Shown here one piece after another: positions 12,539 through 25,131 of a DNA stretch of 64,000 nt. This stretch comes from Niebla homalea (lineage: Eukaryota; Ascomycota; Lecanoromycetes; Lecanorales; Ramalinaceae). The DNA lies in the NCBI GenBank assembly GCA_019925105.1, contig JAHGAU010000001.1, positions 1,426,001 to 1,490,000 on the forward strand, written 5' to 3'. Under the pieces are notes generated by a model, which saw nothing but the letters and a program-made list of their open reading frames with translations, was not told the DNA's origin and ran no database searches. The position numbers and the translations under genes were made by a program. The stretch's first letter is position 1. Every line of letters starts with the position of its first letter.

Positions 12539-13042
12539 CAGAGCTGAAAACGGGAACGGAGGAAAATGTCTATATGCTCCGGGATCTGTCTATTTGCGAC
12601 AAGTAGGATTTAATTGTACAAGATCAGGCGATTGATCATCAATCATTCGCCATTATGTATGCAGGCATGTACTCCAACTGTGGTGCATATAAGGCTCATG
12701 CTCGTCATTCGTCAAGGGTGCTGGCACAAAATAGCAAGATTGCAAACTTTCATGCAACCATCCCAATTCACCGCCTTTCTCCATTTTCCCCCGTAACCTG
12801 CTTAGCCTTTTGGAGGTGCCGTCGATCGCTCCAAACCCGAGTTGTACAAGCCCTTCCAAAGCCCGTCCGTGCCTGATGCTATGCGGCGTCTCCGCCGGGT
12901 TGCACCAGTCCAATAATCTGTCCATCAGGGTCGCATGCTCCAAGATATTAATCTGCTCTCATTCTTACTGAGATGGTTCTCGCCCAGTCCTACCTTGCTC
13001 AGTCCAATCGGGAACGAATACCACGATGTCGAGGGTACTTGC
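12539..13042. other. Convergent intergenic region, CHL1 / CCCH protein
   Basis: Roughly 500 bp between two convergent stop codons; it should carry both 3' UTRs. Short open frames here overlap on both strands and resemble no family I know. No repeat or RNA gene seen. Confidence 0.5.
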
Positions 13043-15232
13043 TCAGGCCCAATCAGTGCGTTTCGAGCCAACCGCACCCCAAGCATGTTGCTGGCCACCG
13101 CCACTATGTCGCTTCGACCGATCATCCTCTTCCTCCTCCATGGGAAAGACTCCCTGCTCCTCCTCAATGCGATCTTTATATGCCGACGAAGAGATGCTTC
13201 TGTTGAAAGTCTGGCCGGGTGCGGAGGTGTGCCGGGCTGAGGTTGGGTGGAGATTGCCACCCATCGAGGAAGTGTCGGAACCGTCTGATTGCTTTGACGA
13301 AATCCGTGTTCGACCGAGCTGCTGAGATAGCATCGACATGGACGATTGGCGCGGGGGGCTCGCGAAGGATGGGAAAGGCGGGGAGAGCTCGCCGGGCTCT
13401 TTCGTTGGTCGCAGCGATGGGCTCGCCCCTGGGTGGAGGTTGCGTAGTGGCGATCCAACTGGACCAAAGGCGGAGGGTGAGCTGCCGTGATTGCTGGCGG
13501 TATCTTGCTGCTGCCGACGAGCAAAGAAGGCTCCGTAGCGTGACGGGCTTCCTTGGGGGTTGGGTGATCCTACTGGGGTGCCGATGCCGCTCAGCGAATC
13601 CCTGTACAAACGTTTCGGGGTCAGCATTGCCGTACCAGGACCGTTTCGAGATTTACGGGTCATGTCTCGGGACATCTTCCTCTAGAGTCTTTACAGCCAC
13701 CTTCCCGGGCATTGCTGGGAGAAGCATTTTTTCTTGGCATTAACGTACCTCACACTCCTGTTGTCCTGCTCGCTACGGGATAACCGTCGCATTTTTTCCT
13801 GCGGAGTCAGAATCTGGTCGTGTAGGCTGGTGGGGATGTAGTCTGTCTCTTCGCCCTCGCTGAAATGGAATCCTTCATCCCAGTCGTCCGCATGGATGCC
13901 GACGCGGGGGAGACTGCTGGACTGGATTTTTGGCTTTGTTACGCGTTGGGAATGCATCATCCGATACGGCAGCCCCTCGTCGCCCGATGTGAGTGGGGAG
14001 GACGCGAGCTCAGCCGGCTTCGGGCGAGCCTGCGGCTGAGCGGCGAGAGATGATTTGAATCCATGGCTGATATCTGATGGCGCGACAGCTCTGTGGGGGG
14101 TAGAATTAGGAGGCGAGGAGAATTCCAAGCCAAACTTTGAAGGGACAGATGCAGCCACAGGACCATGCCTAGCAATGTAGGATATACCCTGGCTATCAAA
14201 AGAGGCGGGCAGGGGCGCGTCAAGAACACCCAGGTGTCCAGATGATGGGAATGCGTTGCGGGAGCCTTCCAGGGGCGAGCCGTACTGGGGCGATGCGAAT
14301 TCAGTGTCGATAGCGGGGAGTACGACATAGGCGTGTGGTTGGGGCATAGGTTGTGTGTGGCCGTTAGCAGGGTAGGGTGGCATTTGTGCAAGGAAGGGGT
14401 CGGGTCCGCCATTAGCCTGTTGAGCCAGAAGCGAAGGGTTCCTCGAAGGATCGGATTGTCGGTATAGCTGAGGGTCGATGCGTCCACCAAGATCCATGCT
14501 TCCTCTGGCTGGGCCATTTGGGCGGTTCACGCGCTGGCCATTTGGGAGAACGTGAGCCAAAGCGCACTTTTGGCCGAACTTGCAATTGCCCTGTACGACT
14601 CAGTCCCCAGATGCATGATGTTGCCTCTTCATATACGGCAGACTCACTTTTTGGAAGTATCTGCACACTTCATCGGTAGAGGTGTTGAGATCATGCGAGA
14701 AGGGGCACGCCTTTCCAGCTTGACACTGACCCAGCCTGTAGAATTTGCATGGGACATGTGAGGTGTTGTTCTTGGCGTTGGGGGGACTCCGGGGTCCGTC
14801 AAAAGCGCCCATACTCATTGTATTCCTGTGACGACCAGGACCAGGACCAGGACCAGGACCAGGACCAGGACCAGGACCAGTCGGCATGCGGCCGGTGGAG
14901 TGGTGAGACATGTGGGAATTGCAGTTTTCCTTCATTGTCATGGGGGCGGCGGCGTCGGAGAAGTCGAGGGAAGGTCGAAAGTCAAGGTGAGAGTATTGAG
15001 AGTCGTGATCCATGGTGACATCATTCTGGTGGGAAGTAGTGTGCAGAGAGAGTGGCGCATGCTGTGGGGGTGAATTGGAAGTTGAATTTGTAGCGACATC
15101 GGGTAGAGAGTGCTGCGGACTCTGAGAAGTCTGGGGACTCTGGGGACTCTGGGGACTCTGGGGACTCTGGGGCGTTGGCATGAAGGTGCCCATCTGGGGC
15201 GTGTCAGGGCCTCTGGATTGTTGACCTTGCAC
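13043..15232 (-). CDS. CCCH zinc-finger protein with two fingers
   Basis: Probable RNA- or DNA-binding protein; its two CCCH fingers recall yeast Lee1 and related fungal proteins. Exons on the minus strand: about 15232 (or ATG at 15193)-14648, 14590-13749, 13679-13043. Finger 1 (C-x7-C-x5-C-x3-H) is PCKFYRLGQCQAGKACPFSH. Finger 2, with the same spacing, is cut by intron 14591-14647: VCRYFQK joins GNCKFGQKCALAH. Intron 13680-13748 joins NRSVR to KMSRDMTRKSR. The rest is low-complexity: a SPQ tract near the N-terminus, a Gly-Pro tract before finger 1, and a Ser/Pro-rich C-terminal half with possible phosphorylation sites (STPHR, SPLT). The start is uncertain: 15232 is a GTG and the frame is open only a little further, so either ATG 15193 is used or there is a spliced 5' exon. 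Length about 674-687 aa. Target unknown. Confidence 0.85.
14835..14880. repeat. Hexanucleotide microsatellite coding Gly-Pro
   Basis: About seven and a half copies of caggac in a row. On the minus strand they encode a Gly-Pro tract just before zinc finger 1. All units keep the frame, so it may vary in length between strains. Confidence 0.9.
15131..15175. repeat. Nine-bp tandem repeat coding Ser-Pro-Gln
   Basis: Four exact and one partial copy of ctggggact. On the minus strand it encodes repeated SPQ in the N-terminus of the CCCH protein. Being 9 bp, it leaves the frame intact. Confidence 0.9.
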
Positions 15233-16334
15233 ATCTATCTATACTCAATGTAGCGATAAGATGCATGAAGCAGTGTCACGGGCGAATGGTCGCACTGTAC
15301 CACGCGACCCCCCGAATATATGAGGTTAAGGAGAAGGGAGCTGGGCCAGTTTATCGATTGGTACGTAGTTCTACGAGAGAACTAGTTCTATCTTCAGATC
15401 TGCGCCAAGCATTTCCATTTTCCCCTCCAGCCTCTTTCACTCTTTCCTCTATCCTCTTTCCTCTTTCGAGTCATGCCACAAGACGCTTGAGCTTTTTACT
15501 GCATTTATATATCATCGTGGGTCCTTAAATCCCCCTGTTGATTCCAACACGCACCCCCAAAAGAAATCATCGCGTGCTAGACACGTGAATCCAACCAAAT
15601 CCTTGGGCTCGGCACCTGTCACAGAGGCTGGCGGTCTGTCAGATGATGCATCATCATTGATCAATTTGTCATCAATTTGATAGTAGTAGGCTCATGTGAG
15701 TCTGAAAGCTTGCAAGCAATTGCGAGCAAATGATACACTTTTCTATGATTGTGGTCTGCTGGAGGAAGCTGTCGAGTGCGATGCAGTCAAGTAGAATGAC
15801 CTTGAGTTACATCGATCTGTTTAAAGCTGGATCAACGTTTGCTTTCTTCAATGGCTATCAATATCACAATCACATTGGTCGGAAACAAAGCGTGTTGCAT
15901 TGTGATAACGTCGCATGCACCAATCAGAGGCCAATATGATTTTTACTACCCATGTGAAATGAATCACAGCGTTTGTGTACACAGTCTCGATGACGGAGAA
16001 TGCAATGACGGTGCAAGCTAGGAGGTGGGAACACATTTCAAAGTGAAAGCAGGAATCCTGCACTCCAGCAGAACCACGTGCAACATGGGTTTTGAATCCT
16101 CACGGCAGCGTCTCCACCGGAGGAATTGCACATAGATACCATTTGCTGAAAGTATCGAGGCATCTGCCTTGATTGGTTTTGGTGTTATCATTGCTGCAAT
16201 CGCATGTGAATCGGCCGTGCTGGAGACTTTCTGAATTTTGCTCATGATACGCTAGCCTCGCCTGCGCTTCCCATAGCCACACTCTGCCTGGGTAGATCAA
16301 GGCAACATCTTGAATCAACTTTCCCAGGATCATC
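15233..16334. other. Intergenic, upstream of the CCCH gene and 3' of rpl28
   Basis: About 1.1 kb holding the CCCH gene promoter, its likely 5' leader and the rpl28 3' UTR. Around 15410-15480 the plus strand is rich in tttcctct blocks (a purine-rich strand seen from the minus gene). A short repeated sequence, tgatgcatcatcattgatcaatttgtcatcaatttga, lies at about 15641-15677. I see no further coding sequence or RNA gene. Confidence 0.45.
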
Positions 16335-16975
16335 TCAAGCCACGAGCTCCGTCACCCCCCCTGCATCCTTTATTTTCCTCTCTGCCTCGCGGCTGAAGAA
16401 TCTCGCTCTCACCACGAGTGGGATCTCTGGTAATCTCCCTTTCCCTAGTACCTTCGAATAGCCGAGCGGTAAAAGATCCAGAACGGGAGCGGTGTCGGAT
16501 TTCTTGTTGATGAGGTACTCGTCACGCTTCTCTTGGGGAATCAGGGACCAGAGCTAAGGTTGGTAGGTGTTAGTGATTGCGTTGATTGAAATCTCAAAGT
16601 CCGCTGCGAGCTCGTCGGACCCGTACGAGATTATATTTGAGCCCTGGAGGACAGCTGAACAAACCTTGTCAAGATTGATGACCGGCTTCCAGAATTGATT
16701 CTGTAGCTTGTGGAAATATCGCATGCCGACCTTTCCAAAGTATCCCGGGTGGTATTTGTCGAGATTGGTTTGATGGTGATGCTGACCACCAGCCATACCA
16801 CGTCCACCAGGATGCTTTCTGTGCTTGCCTATACGTCCATGACCTGCGGAGACATGACCGCGACTGTGGTAAGGGGTCCATTCGTTAGCGCATGCAGACA
16901 TGAGAGTTGCAGTGAGAAGTTGATGGTCGGGATAGCCACATACTGTTTGCGCGTCTTTGTCAATCGAGTAGGCAT
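16335..16975 (-). CDS. rpl28: 60S ribosomal protein L28 (uL15, L27a family)
   Basis: Component of the large cytosolic ribosomal subunit, near the peptidyl transferase centre. Three minus-strand exons: 16975-16944 ([10 protein letters not shown]), 16863-16665 and 16553-16335; 149 aa, the exact family size. Exon 2 begins [20 protein letters not shown] and continues [12 protein letters not shown], the uL15 hallmark. Exon 3 reads [14 protein letters not shown], then [19 protein letters not shown] and ends GGVTELVA. Intron 16864-16943 (donor GTATGT) breaks the codon for the His of HRGH; intron 16554-16664 is phase 0. Only about 120 bp of unique DNA lie between its ATG and the edge of the retroelement island, so most or all of its core promoter must be in that stretch or in the LTR. 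Confidence 0.97.
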
Positions 16976-17096
16976 CTTGAACTCGAGGTTCCGATTAAAC
17001 CACAAAACGACCTGGACTGAACGTTGTCGCAAAGATGATGAAGTACCTGTGCGTGCCAAGAGTTCGCTAGCTAAGCGCCGCTACTAGCCTTACGTG
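16976..17096 (-). promoter_or_regulatory. Remaining unique upstream DNA of rpl28
   Basis: The 121 bp between the rpl28 ATG and the Copia LTR. The last five bases (17092-17096, acgtg) are the target site copy. It must contain the 5' UTR; a TATA box was not seen. Original upstream sequence probably continues at 50287 on the far side of the island. Confidence 0.6.
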
Positions 17097-17248
17097 TCTT
17101 GAAATGTGAGGTGTAAGTTGCTTGATTATTTCCTAAGTACAACAGTGCGACTAAGTACTCCTGCATCCCAGCTATCCCAATCGGGTTTAACTTCAGATCA
17201 TATTTAATCTACCCGACTGCCGGGTAACTAATATAAGTACTTTTAATA
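17097..17248 (-). repeat. Copia LTR, left copy (3' LTR)
   Basis: 152 bp, same length as 50135-50286. Differences between the copies are all C/T or G/A. The outer half here is nearly unmutated and the inner half is mutated. Near-inverted ends: TCTTGAAA at the left and, reversed, TGTTGAAA at the right. Confidence 0.93.
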
Positions 17249-17258
17249 CTCCTTTTCA
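17249..17258 (-). other. Polypurine tract of the Copia element
   Basis: Read on the minus strand it is cttgaaaaggag, directly before the 3' LTR, where second-strand priming is expected. Confidence 0.65.
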
Positions 17259-19264
17259 AGCTTTAATATATTTATTACCTTATATTTACTACCCACTTAT
17301 AATACTTTATTTAAGCTTTAATCTTTATATAACGTATACCCTATTTATATAATATTTTCTATAAGTTGTTAGAGCTCCCCTGTAGTAATGGTTTTTACTC
17401 CCCTATAATAGTGGGTTTTTGCTCCCCTATAATGGTGGTCCTTCGCGGTAAAATACCTTGGAAGATTGCACTTACAGCCTTAACTATATAGCATTTACTC
17501 CCCTGGATTAAAGCTGGCGTGGCAATAGCGAGCTCCCCTATATCGCAAATTATCCTTTAATAAGTAACCCCCCGGGGTACATAATTTCGTCCAGGCATAC
17601 TCCGGGGTAAATATCGTTTTTTACGATTTACCCCCTTTTAAAATATTTTTTTAACCTTCTTACCTTATACATTAAATTTATATTAAAACGTACCTTTAAG
17701 CTCCTTAAGATTAATAACGGCCTCCCTATAAGTAACTTGGAGCTTATTTTATAAATGGCTTAAAGCTTACCCTATAAGTAGCTTAAAGTTAAAGCTATAA
17801 GGCCATTAATATTATTAATAAGGCTTTAATCGGTATAAGGATATTCCGGGGGTATTTTTAAGTTAAGTACCTTACGGAACCCCTTAAAGGGCTAATATAA
17901 TAAAGGCTTTATTAAACCGTTAATAACTTATTTATACGTTAGAATATACTTTAAATCTATTTAATTATCCCTTATAACTTCTTAAAGCTAGTATTATTAA
18001 ATTCCTATATATTTAATCTAAGTATAAAATACGGAATTCTTAATAAGAATTATAATGCTTTAATTATTTCCGTAAATAATAATAATAGAGAGGTTTCCGG
18101 CTTAATACGGCCTGATTTTACTTAAAAGCTATTTAAGTTATAGGGCCTCTTTAATTATTTATATTTATCTTATATATTCCGCTTTATAAATAAAAAGGGT
18201 AATTATGGTTTAACGTTTAAATTATTAATTAATCGCGGTATTTCCTATATTAAATATATAACCCGTAATAAACCTTTAAGTTAAATTTACGGTAAAATCG
18301 GAATCAATATAGTTATTAAAAGCTTTTAATTTACCCCGGTATATTAACTAAAAGGTAACGGTAATACGGAAGTAACGTAAAATTCTTTTTATTAACTTTT
18401 AATAATATTTAATAGGATTTAAGATATATCGGTTAATTATTAAAACGGAATAAGTAATATTTAAGCGAGTTTTAAGCATTATATATATTAAAAAGCCTAT
18501 AATTAATTAATATTTCTTCCGGAAAATTAAATTAACTTTATAGTTTTTAAGTATAAACTCTGGCTTATATTTCGGCTTTATAAAGATATATATAAAGGTA
18601 ATTTCTTATTATTTATATTTTTTAACGACTTTTTTAATATAAGTTTCTTAATTAAATCGGAACGTTTTATTTTAATAGTTTTTTATAATTATTATACTTA
18701 AGTAATAATAAATTAATTTTAAATTAAATATATAAAATTAATTATTAAGTGTTTTCTTTAAGTTTATAATATTTTATTTAAATAGGTTAATAATTAAAAC
18801 GTCGTTTATATAAAGAGCTATAATTATCCTATTTTTAAAGTATATAAATACGTAATAATCCGTAAATATCGGCTTAAACTTTTACTTCTTTATAAAGGTA
18901 AAGAAATAATAATATTATAATTAAGGGGATTATTTTAGTTTATAAAGGGCCTTATTAAGCTTATAATATATATCGGTGCCCTTTATTTAATTATAAAGTT
19001 ACTTTATATAGATTTCTTCCTTAATTAAGCCATAAAAAAAGGCCGTTTTTATGTTTATTTACTTTAGGTCTTAATTATTAACCGCCGTTAATATAAAAAG
19101 TACCTTATAACTTATAGGTTTAATTATTGAAGTAAAAGTTTTATTATAGTCGATACTTTCCCGTTACTTATAACCGTAGATTACTTAGCGGGCCTTATAC
19201 TAAATAATTAAACCGTTAACGCCTTTCTTAAGAGTATAAACTTATCGTCCCTTTAAAATAATTA
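17249..19264 (-). other. 3' part of the Copia element (reverse transcriptase/RNase H remnants and 3' UTR)
   Basis: Decayed minus-strand pol lies at about 18300-19260. The portion at about 17580-17710 resembles the 3' non-coding part of Gypsy A (19815-19915), sharing tccggggtaaatatcgtttt. Three copies of a ctcccctataatgg-like string occur at about 17378-17440. Whether these belong to Copia or to an older broken insertion is unresolved. Confidence 0.55.
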
Positions 19265-19269
19265 TACCC

Positions 19270-19484
19270 TGTTAGAGTGCAAGCCCCTCTGGGGTGGTTG
19301 GAAGGCAAAGGGTATATTACGTATAATTAAAGATATTAAAGTATAGAGGTATAGGAGTAAAAGGGCCGAAGGCTTTAATATACCCAGTCGGTGATACTCC
19401 TGGGTGCCGGATTAACCCGGGCTTAACCCGGGATAAGCCCGGTAGGGCCTATCCTTAAGTTATTAATACCTTTAAACCTTAATA
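19270..19484 (-). repeat. Gypsy A LTR 1
   Basis: 215 bp; starts tgttagagtgc and ends aaccttaata, the RIP-mutated form of aaccctgaca. Preceded by target duplication taccc. Confidence 0.9.
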
Positions 19485-22400
19485 TTACCCCCCCCCCTAG
19501 GAAAGGTTCGCTTTTAAGCTTATAAATACGTTAAAAAGGAAAAATTTTTTACTTAAAACCACCTTTCTTACTTATTACTTATAGGCCAGGTAATTAAAGT
19601 AAGGTCTATATACTACTTAGCTTACCCGTCACTGGTTAACCGGGTAAATAATATAAGAATATTACCCAGGTTACCCGTTATTAATTAACCGGGTAAGTAA
19701 TATAAGAATTACAGGGGTAATATCGTGGCGGTAACCGGGTAATTAATATAAGTATACGGGGGTAGGATCGTGGCGGTAACCCCTATAATAAGCCCTGAAA
19801 CGCGATTTCATCCGGGGGGTTCCGGGGTAGATATCGTTTTTTATGATTTACCCCTTTTTTAAAATATTTTTTCAACCTTATTACCTTATATATTAAATTT
19901 ACATTAATAAAAGGGCGTATAATCTATATAGGTAAATAATATTAATAATAATCGTTTTAATAGCTTTAAGGAGCTATAAGGTTATCTTAAAAGGCTTTTA
20001 AACCTAATAAAAACGTAATATATAATTTATAATATTGAATTTTAAGCCCAATAAAATTATTATTTAACTTAAACGTTTAGAATAACCCTTAAAGGCTATT
20101 TTAAATATAATAATATTAATTAAATCTCCGGGTTATAATCCGGGCTTATCCGGATACTTTTTATAAAAAATTTTAATTAATTTTTAAATATAAAAAAATT
20201 CTTTTATATCGGTATAATATTAAATATTATCCGGGGGTAAATTTATTTATTTAATCTTATATTATAGCTTTTACCTTTAACCGGTATACCGGGAATTAAT
20301 AATTTTTTAAGTTCTTATTCCTTAATATTTTTTTATTTATAATAACGGGTTTAAGGGATAAATTAATTTATTTTAATAATAATAATTTCTCTTTAATCGG
20401 GATATAAATTAAATCGTTTATATAAAAAATAAAATAAGTTTAAAAGATATTTAAAACGTTTAATTTATAAAAAAAATAATATTATTTAAGGATAATATAA
20501 AGATTTAAATATTTATAATTTAACTTCTTATTAAATTAATTAATTATTAAATATTTAACGTTTACGTAAACCTTATTATTTATTTTAAATTTTATATCCC
20601 GGTACCGGCGGTTAACTTATTTAAACGTATTATTATAAATTTTATTTAAATTAAAACGTATTATATTAAAAATTTCCTATATAATTTTAATAATATCGGT
20701 AATTTTTTTAACTTAAAATTATTTATAAGCGGTAATATATTTAATATTATTAAAATTAAATAATATCCTTAAGTAAAAGTTTTTATTAAAATAAAAAAAT
20801 ATTATTTTAATTTATTAATTTAAATTATTATTATCCGTAAATTCTATTATAAATAATTATTATACTTAATCGTTTTATAAGTAATTTACGTAAATCTAGA
20901 GTCTTTACTTTATTTCTTAATTTATTCTTTTAATTTAACCGTTACTTTTAATATAATAAAGAATTAAAATTTAAGGGTTAATTTTAAGTTAATATAGTAA
21001 AAAATATTATATTTTATTAATAAATTATAAACCGTAATTCAAAATAACATTATCCGGAAGGCCGTAATACTTAAATACTTCCTTAATAAAAAGTTAGGTT
21101 ATTTCTTTAATAAAAATCCCTTTTTTTTTAACGTAATAAAGGATATAATATCGGCCTTTAAATAATATATAAATTACGGTAAGGATAACGTTTATATCTT
21201 TATATTTAAATAATCCGGTAATAAAATTAATTAAAAGATTAATTTATTTTTATTTTAAAATTTTTAATTAATAAAATAATTTTACGGGCTTTTATTATAA
21301 AGCCTTAAATTAAAAATAAATATTATAATTTAAAATATAATAATCAATATCGTTTTATAAAATAAATTAAAAAAAGTACCGGGAAATAAATTTAATTATA
21401 TAATCCCGGCCGGAATAATTATTAATTAATTTATTATAAGTATATTTTAAGACCTTTATAATAAATAACGTTAATATTTATAATTTATTTTTATTAATAA
21501 GGATATCGGATTAAATTTTAATACGGATTAAGGATATATTTTTAAAATTAAATAATTTATCCTCCGTAATTATTTTCTTAAATTCCGTTAAGCCTTTATT
21601 AGTATAATTAGCTTCACGGATTTACTTATAAAACCCAAATTCTTTAAGGATTAAATAGGCTGGTACTGGTGTTTTTTCCCTTTTATTTAAGGTTAAAACC
21701 TTAAAATACTTAAAAAGTAAAACGGTTTAAAATTAATCTTTAACCTTATTATTATCGTTACCTTAAAATCAATAACCGGGCATCTGAATAAGGGTATTAG
21801 TTTTATTATTTTATTTATTTAAGCGGTAAATAACCTTAAAATTAAACTTAAAGAAAATATTAAAATACTTTATTTAACGTTTTATAAGCTTTTAACTTTT
21901 AATAAAGTATTTTAAAGCTTAATTATTATTAAAAATATAAAAAGTTTCTTTATTATTTTTAATTTTAATCGTTAATTCTTTAAGTATTTAATAATAATAA
22001 AAAGTTTTTTATTATAAATATTATAATTATATTTAATTAATAATATACTCTTAAAATAATAAGTTATTAAGTATAACTCTTTAACTTTATTATATTAAGA
22101 GAAAATATTATTAAAAACGTAATTTAAAAAGTTAATTTTAAGGATTATTTCTTTATTAGGATTATAATAAATTAATATAAAAATTATAATAAAAGTTTTT
22201 AAGTATTATATAAGCTTTTTAATACTCCGGGGATTAAATAAATAAAATTTTTTTTTAATAAACTTTAAAAAAAGTTTTATTATCTTAAAGAATTAAAAAA
22301 TAAATCTTTAATAGAAATTATAAAAGTTAATAAATCCTTAAAGGGCTTTTAAGTTAATAAAAACCGGTTAATCCTTAATCTTATTTATTTTATTGGGGTC

Positions 22401-24915
22401 TATTTTTAATTTATTAATAATAAGGATAAAACTTAAAAACTTAATTTATTAAACTTTAAATTTATACTTTTAAATATTTATTTATAAATTAATATTATAT
22501 AAATACTTTAATATTAAACGTATATATTAAATATACTTTTTTTTTAATAACGTTATAAATAATAATATTATTTAAGTAAACTTAAATAAAAATATTTAAA
22601 TAATTAAATAAAATCTTATTTATATATTATTAATATAAAGCGGGGTTATTAATTAAGCCGAAAAATATAACTTTATACTTAAAGGTATTTAATAAAGTAA
22701 TAAATATTATAAAGTTTTTATTTTTTAAATATATATAGAACTTATTAAAAACCGTAATAATATTTAAACGGGTAATTTATTTATAATTAATAACTTAAAA
22801 TAATACCTTTTTTATTAAAGGAATAAAGTATTAATTCTTTTTAATAATAACGTTAATATTACGGTAATCCACGTATAATCGTAAATCGCCGTTAAACTTA
22901 AGGGTAAAAAGGATAGGGGATTTATAGGGGGCTTTATTAAGCTTAATAAATCCTTTTTTTAAGTTCTTAATAATATATTCCTTTAATTTCTGAAGCTTAT
23001 AATTTAAAAACGGATAAATATAACTTTAAAAAGGAATCTTTTTTAAAGTTAAGTTAATTTTATAATTATAGTCTTAATATAAAGGTAACTTATTTATTAT
23101 TACGTAATTAAAGATATCTTTAAAATCGTAATATTCCGTTAAAAATTTAATTATAATTTTATTTATAAAAATTATTTCCTCCGTAAAGTTATCCTTATAA
23201 ATTATTATAGCGGAAATATTAATTAAAGTATTATTAAAGAAATTTAAATAATTAATTAAGTCCGTTATTAAAATATAAAAAGTTTAAATCTTTTTTTCTT
23301 TTTAAATCTTTATAATAATATAAAAGGTTATTATATTAATAGCTTTAATTAAGAAAAACTTTTCTTTTTTAATAAGTTCCGGAAGGAAAAAATTATTTAA
23401 TAATTTCCTTTTTTTTTTTTTAGGGGCTTTAATAATTTTAATCTTTTATTTTCTAAGAGTATATTTAAAATTTAATAAGTTAAAGTTATAATTTAAAGGA
23501 ACTCCGGAATAAATTTTATATTTTAATAATTAATTTTATTATAATTATATTAATTTAATATAAAGAAAATTTTATTAATTATAAGGTAAATAAATACGTA
23601 ATACCGTTTTATTTAAGGTTTTTTAAAGATTATATTATATATTTTAAACCGGGTAATAAATATAAAAAACTAGCTTTCTAAATAACCTTTTATAATTATC
23701 CGGGGATAAATTATATAAATAATAGACTATAAGTATTTACCTTTATAATCTTAAATAAACTTACGTTAAAAAGGGTTAAAAAAGAAATTTAAAGTATTAC
23801 GTAAATTTATAGGATAATTTATTTATTAATAAAATAATAATTAATAACGTTTAAATTAATTAAAAAAAAAAAAAAAGTATTAATTTCTATAGCTTATAAA
23901 CCTATTAATAATTTAAAGTTTATTATTTTAAATATTAAAAAGGTTTTTAATACTTTTAATATACCCGATCGTTAAAATTTAAAAATAATATATATTTTTA
24001 TCCTTTATAATAATTTTTATAGAATTTAATATTTTATTAATAGCTTATTTAAATTATTAAATAAAATATTTTTAAGAATATAAAAAATCCGGCCGTTTTA
24101 ATTATAAATAAATTCTTTATTTAAGTTAAGGATAATATAATAAATTTAAACAGAACGCTTTTAAATATTATTTTAATTATATTAATAATTAAAATAATCG
24201 GCTTAAAAATAATTCTTTTAATAAATAAAATATTTAATATCCAGAAGGGAAGTTAACTTTATAACGGCGGGAATAATTTATCGGAACTTAAATTTTTTAA
24301 AACTTTTTATTCCGCCGGGGGATTTAAAGGAAATAATATAAATTTTTATAATTTCCTTAATTTCTTTAATAAAGGTTTTACTTAAATTAAAGGTTTTTTA
24401 TTAATAATATTATTCTAAACGTTAAAAATAATCTATCCTTTTAAAATATATATAGGTTTTATTTAAGTTATTTAAATTATAATTTCTTTAAAGAAAATTC
24501 TTATAAAGTTAATTAAAGAGTCGGATAATTAATTTATAAATTATAATTTTCAGGTTTTTCTTAAGATTTACGTACTTAAAAACCTTAATTAAATAAATAA
24601 AATTAAAATAAAATATAATAAATTTATCCTTAATTAATATTCTTAAAGCTTAAAAATTATTAATTTAATTTTTTTTTTAATTAACGTTTTTAAAAATTCA
24701 GTTTAAGAAAATCCAGAATTCTTTAAAAATTTAAAAGTTTAATAAAATATTATTGTTATATTCCGTTTTTAATTATTTAAGGACTTTAAGACTTAATAAT
24801 ATTAAGATATAATTAACTTAAATTTATATAATCAGATATTAATTTTTATTTATCCGGAGCTTAATAATAATATAACGTTTAAAGAAACGGTATTAACTAT
24901 AATCCTTATTAATAA
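19485..24915 (-). other. Gypsy A internal region, copy 1
   Basis: 5431 bp of RIP-mutated gag-pol on the minus strand. It contains an unfilled LINE target site (24891-24901, tattaactata). Relative to copy 2 it has about 47 extra bp of a short repeat near 19720-19775, and it lacks the sequence that separates copy 2 from its LTR at 44046-45444. Confidence 0.8.
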
Positions 24916-25131
24916 TGTTAGAGTGCAAGCCCCTCTGGGGTGGTTGGAAGGCAAAGGGTGTATTACGTATAATTAAAGACATTAAAGTATAGAGGTATAA
25001 GAGTAAAGGGGCCGAAGGCCTTAATATACTTAATCGGTAATACTCCTGGGTGCCGGATTAACCCCGGGCTTAACCCGGGATAGGCCCGGTAAGGCCTACT
25101 CCTAAGTTATTAATACCCTTAAACCCTGATA
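24916..25131 (-). repeat. Gypsy A LTR 2 (shared middle LTR)
   Basis: 216 bp, starts tgttagagtgc and ends aaccctgata. It acts as 3' LTR for the right internal copy and 5' LTR for the left copy. Confidence 0.9.

Noticed and set aside
12925..13524. Open frame of about 200 codons on the minus strand
   Set aside because: It overlaps the last exon of the CCCH protein in another frame, shows no domain, and the spliced CCCH frame explains the region.
14835..15175. Spaced repeats suggesting a CRISPR-like array
   Set aside because: These are 6-bp and 9-bp microsatellites inside a coding exon, encoding Gly-Pro and Ser-Pro-Gln tracts, with no spacers.
16455..16500. tRNA-like string gccgagcggtaaaag
   Set aside because: No acceptor stem or T-arm fits, and the region is exon 3 of rpl28 on the minus strand.
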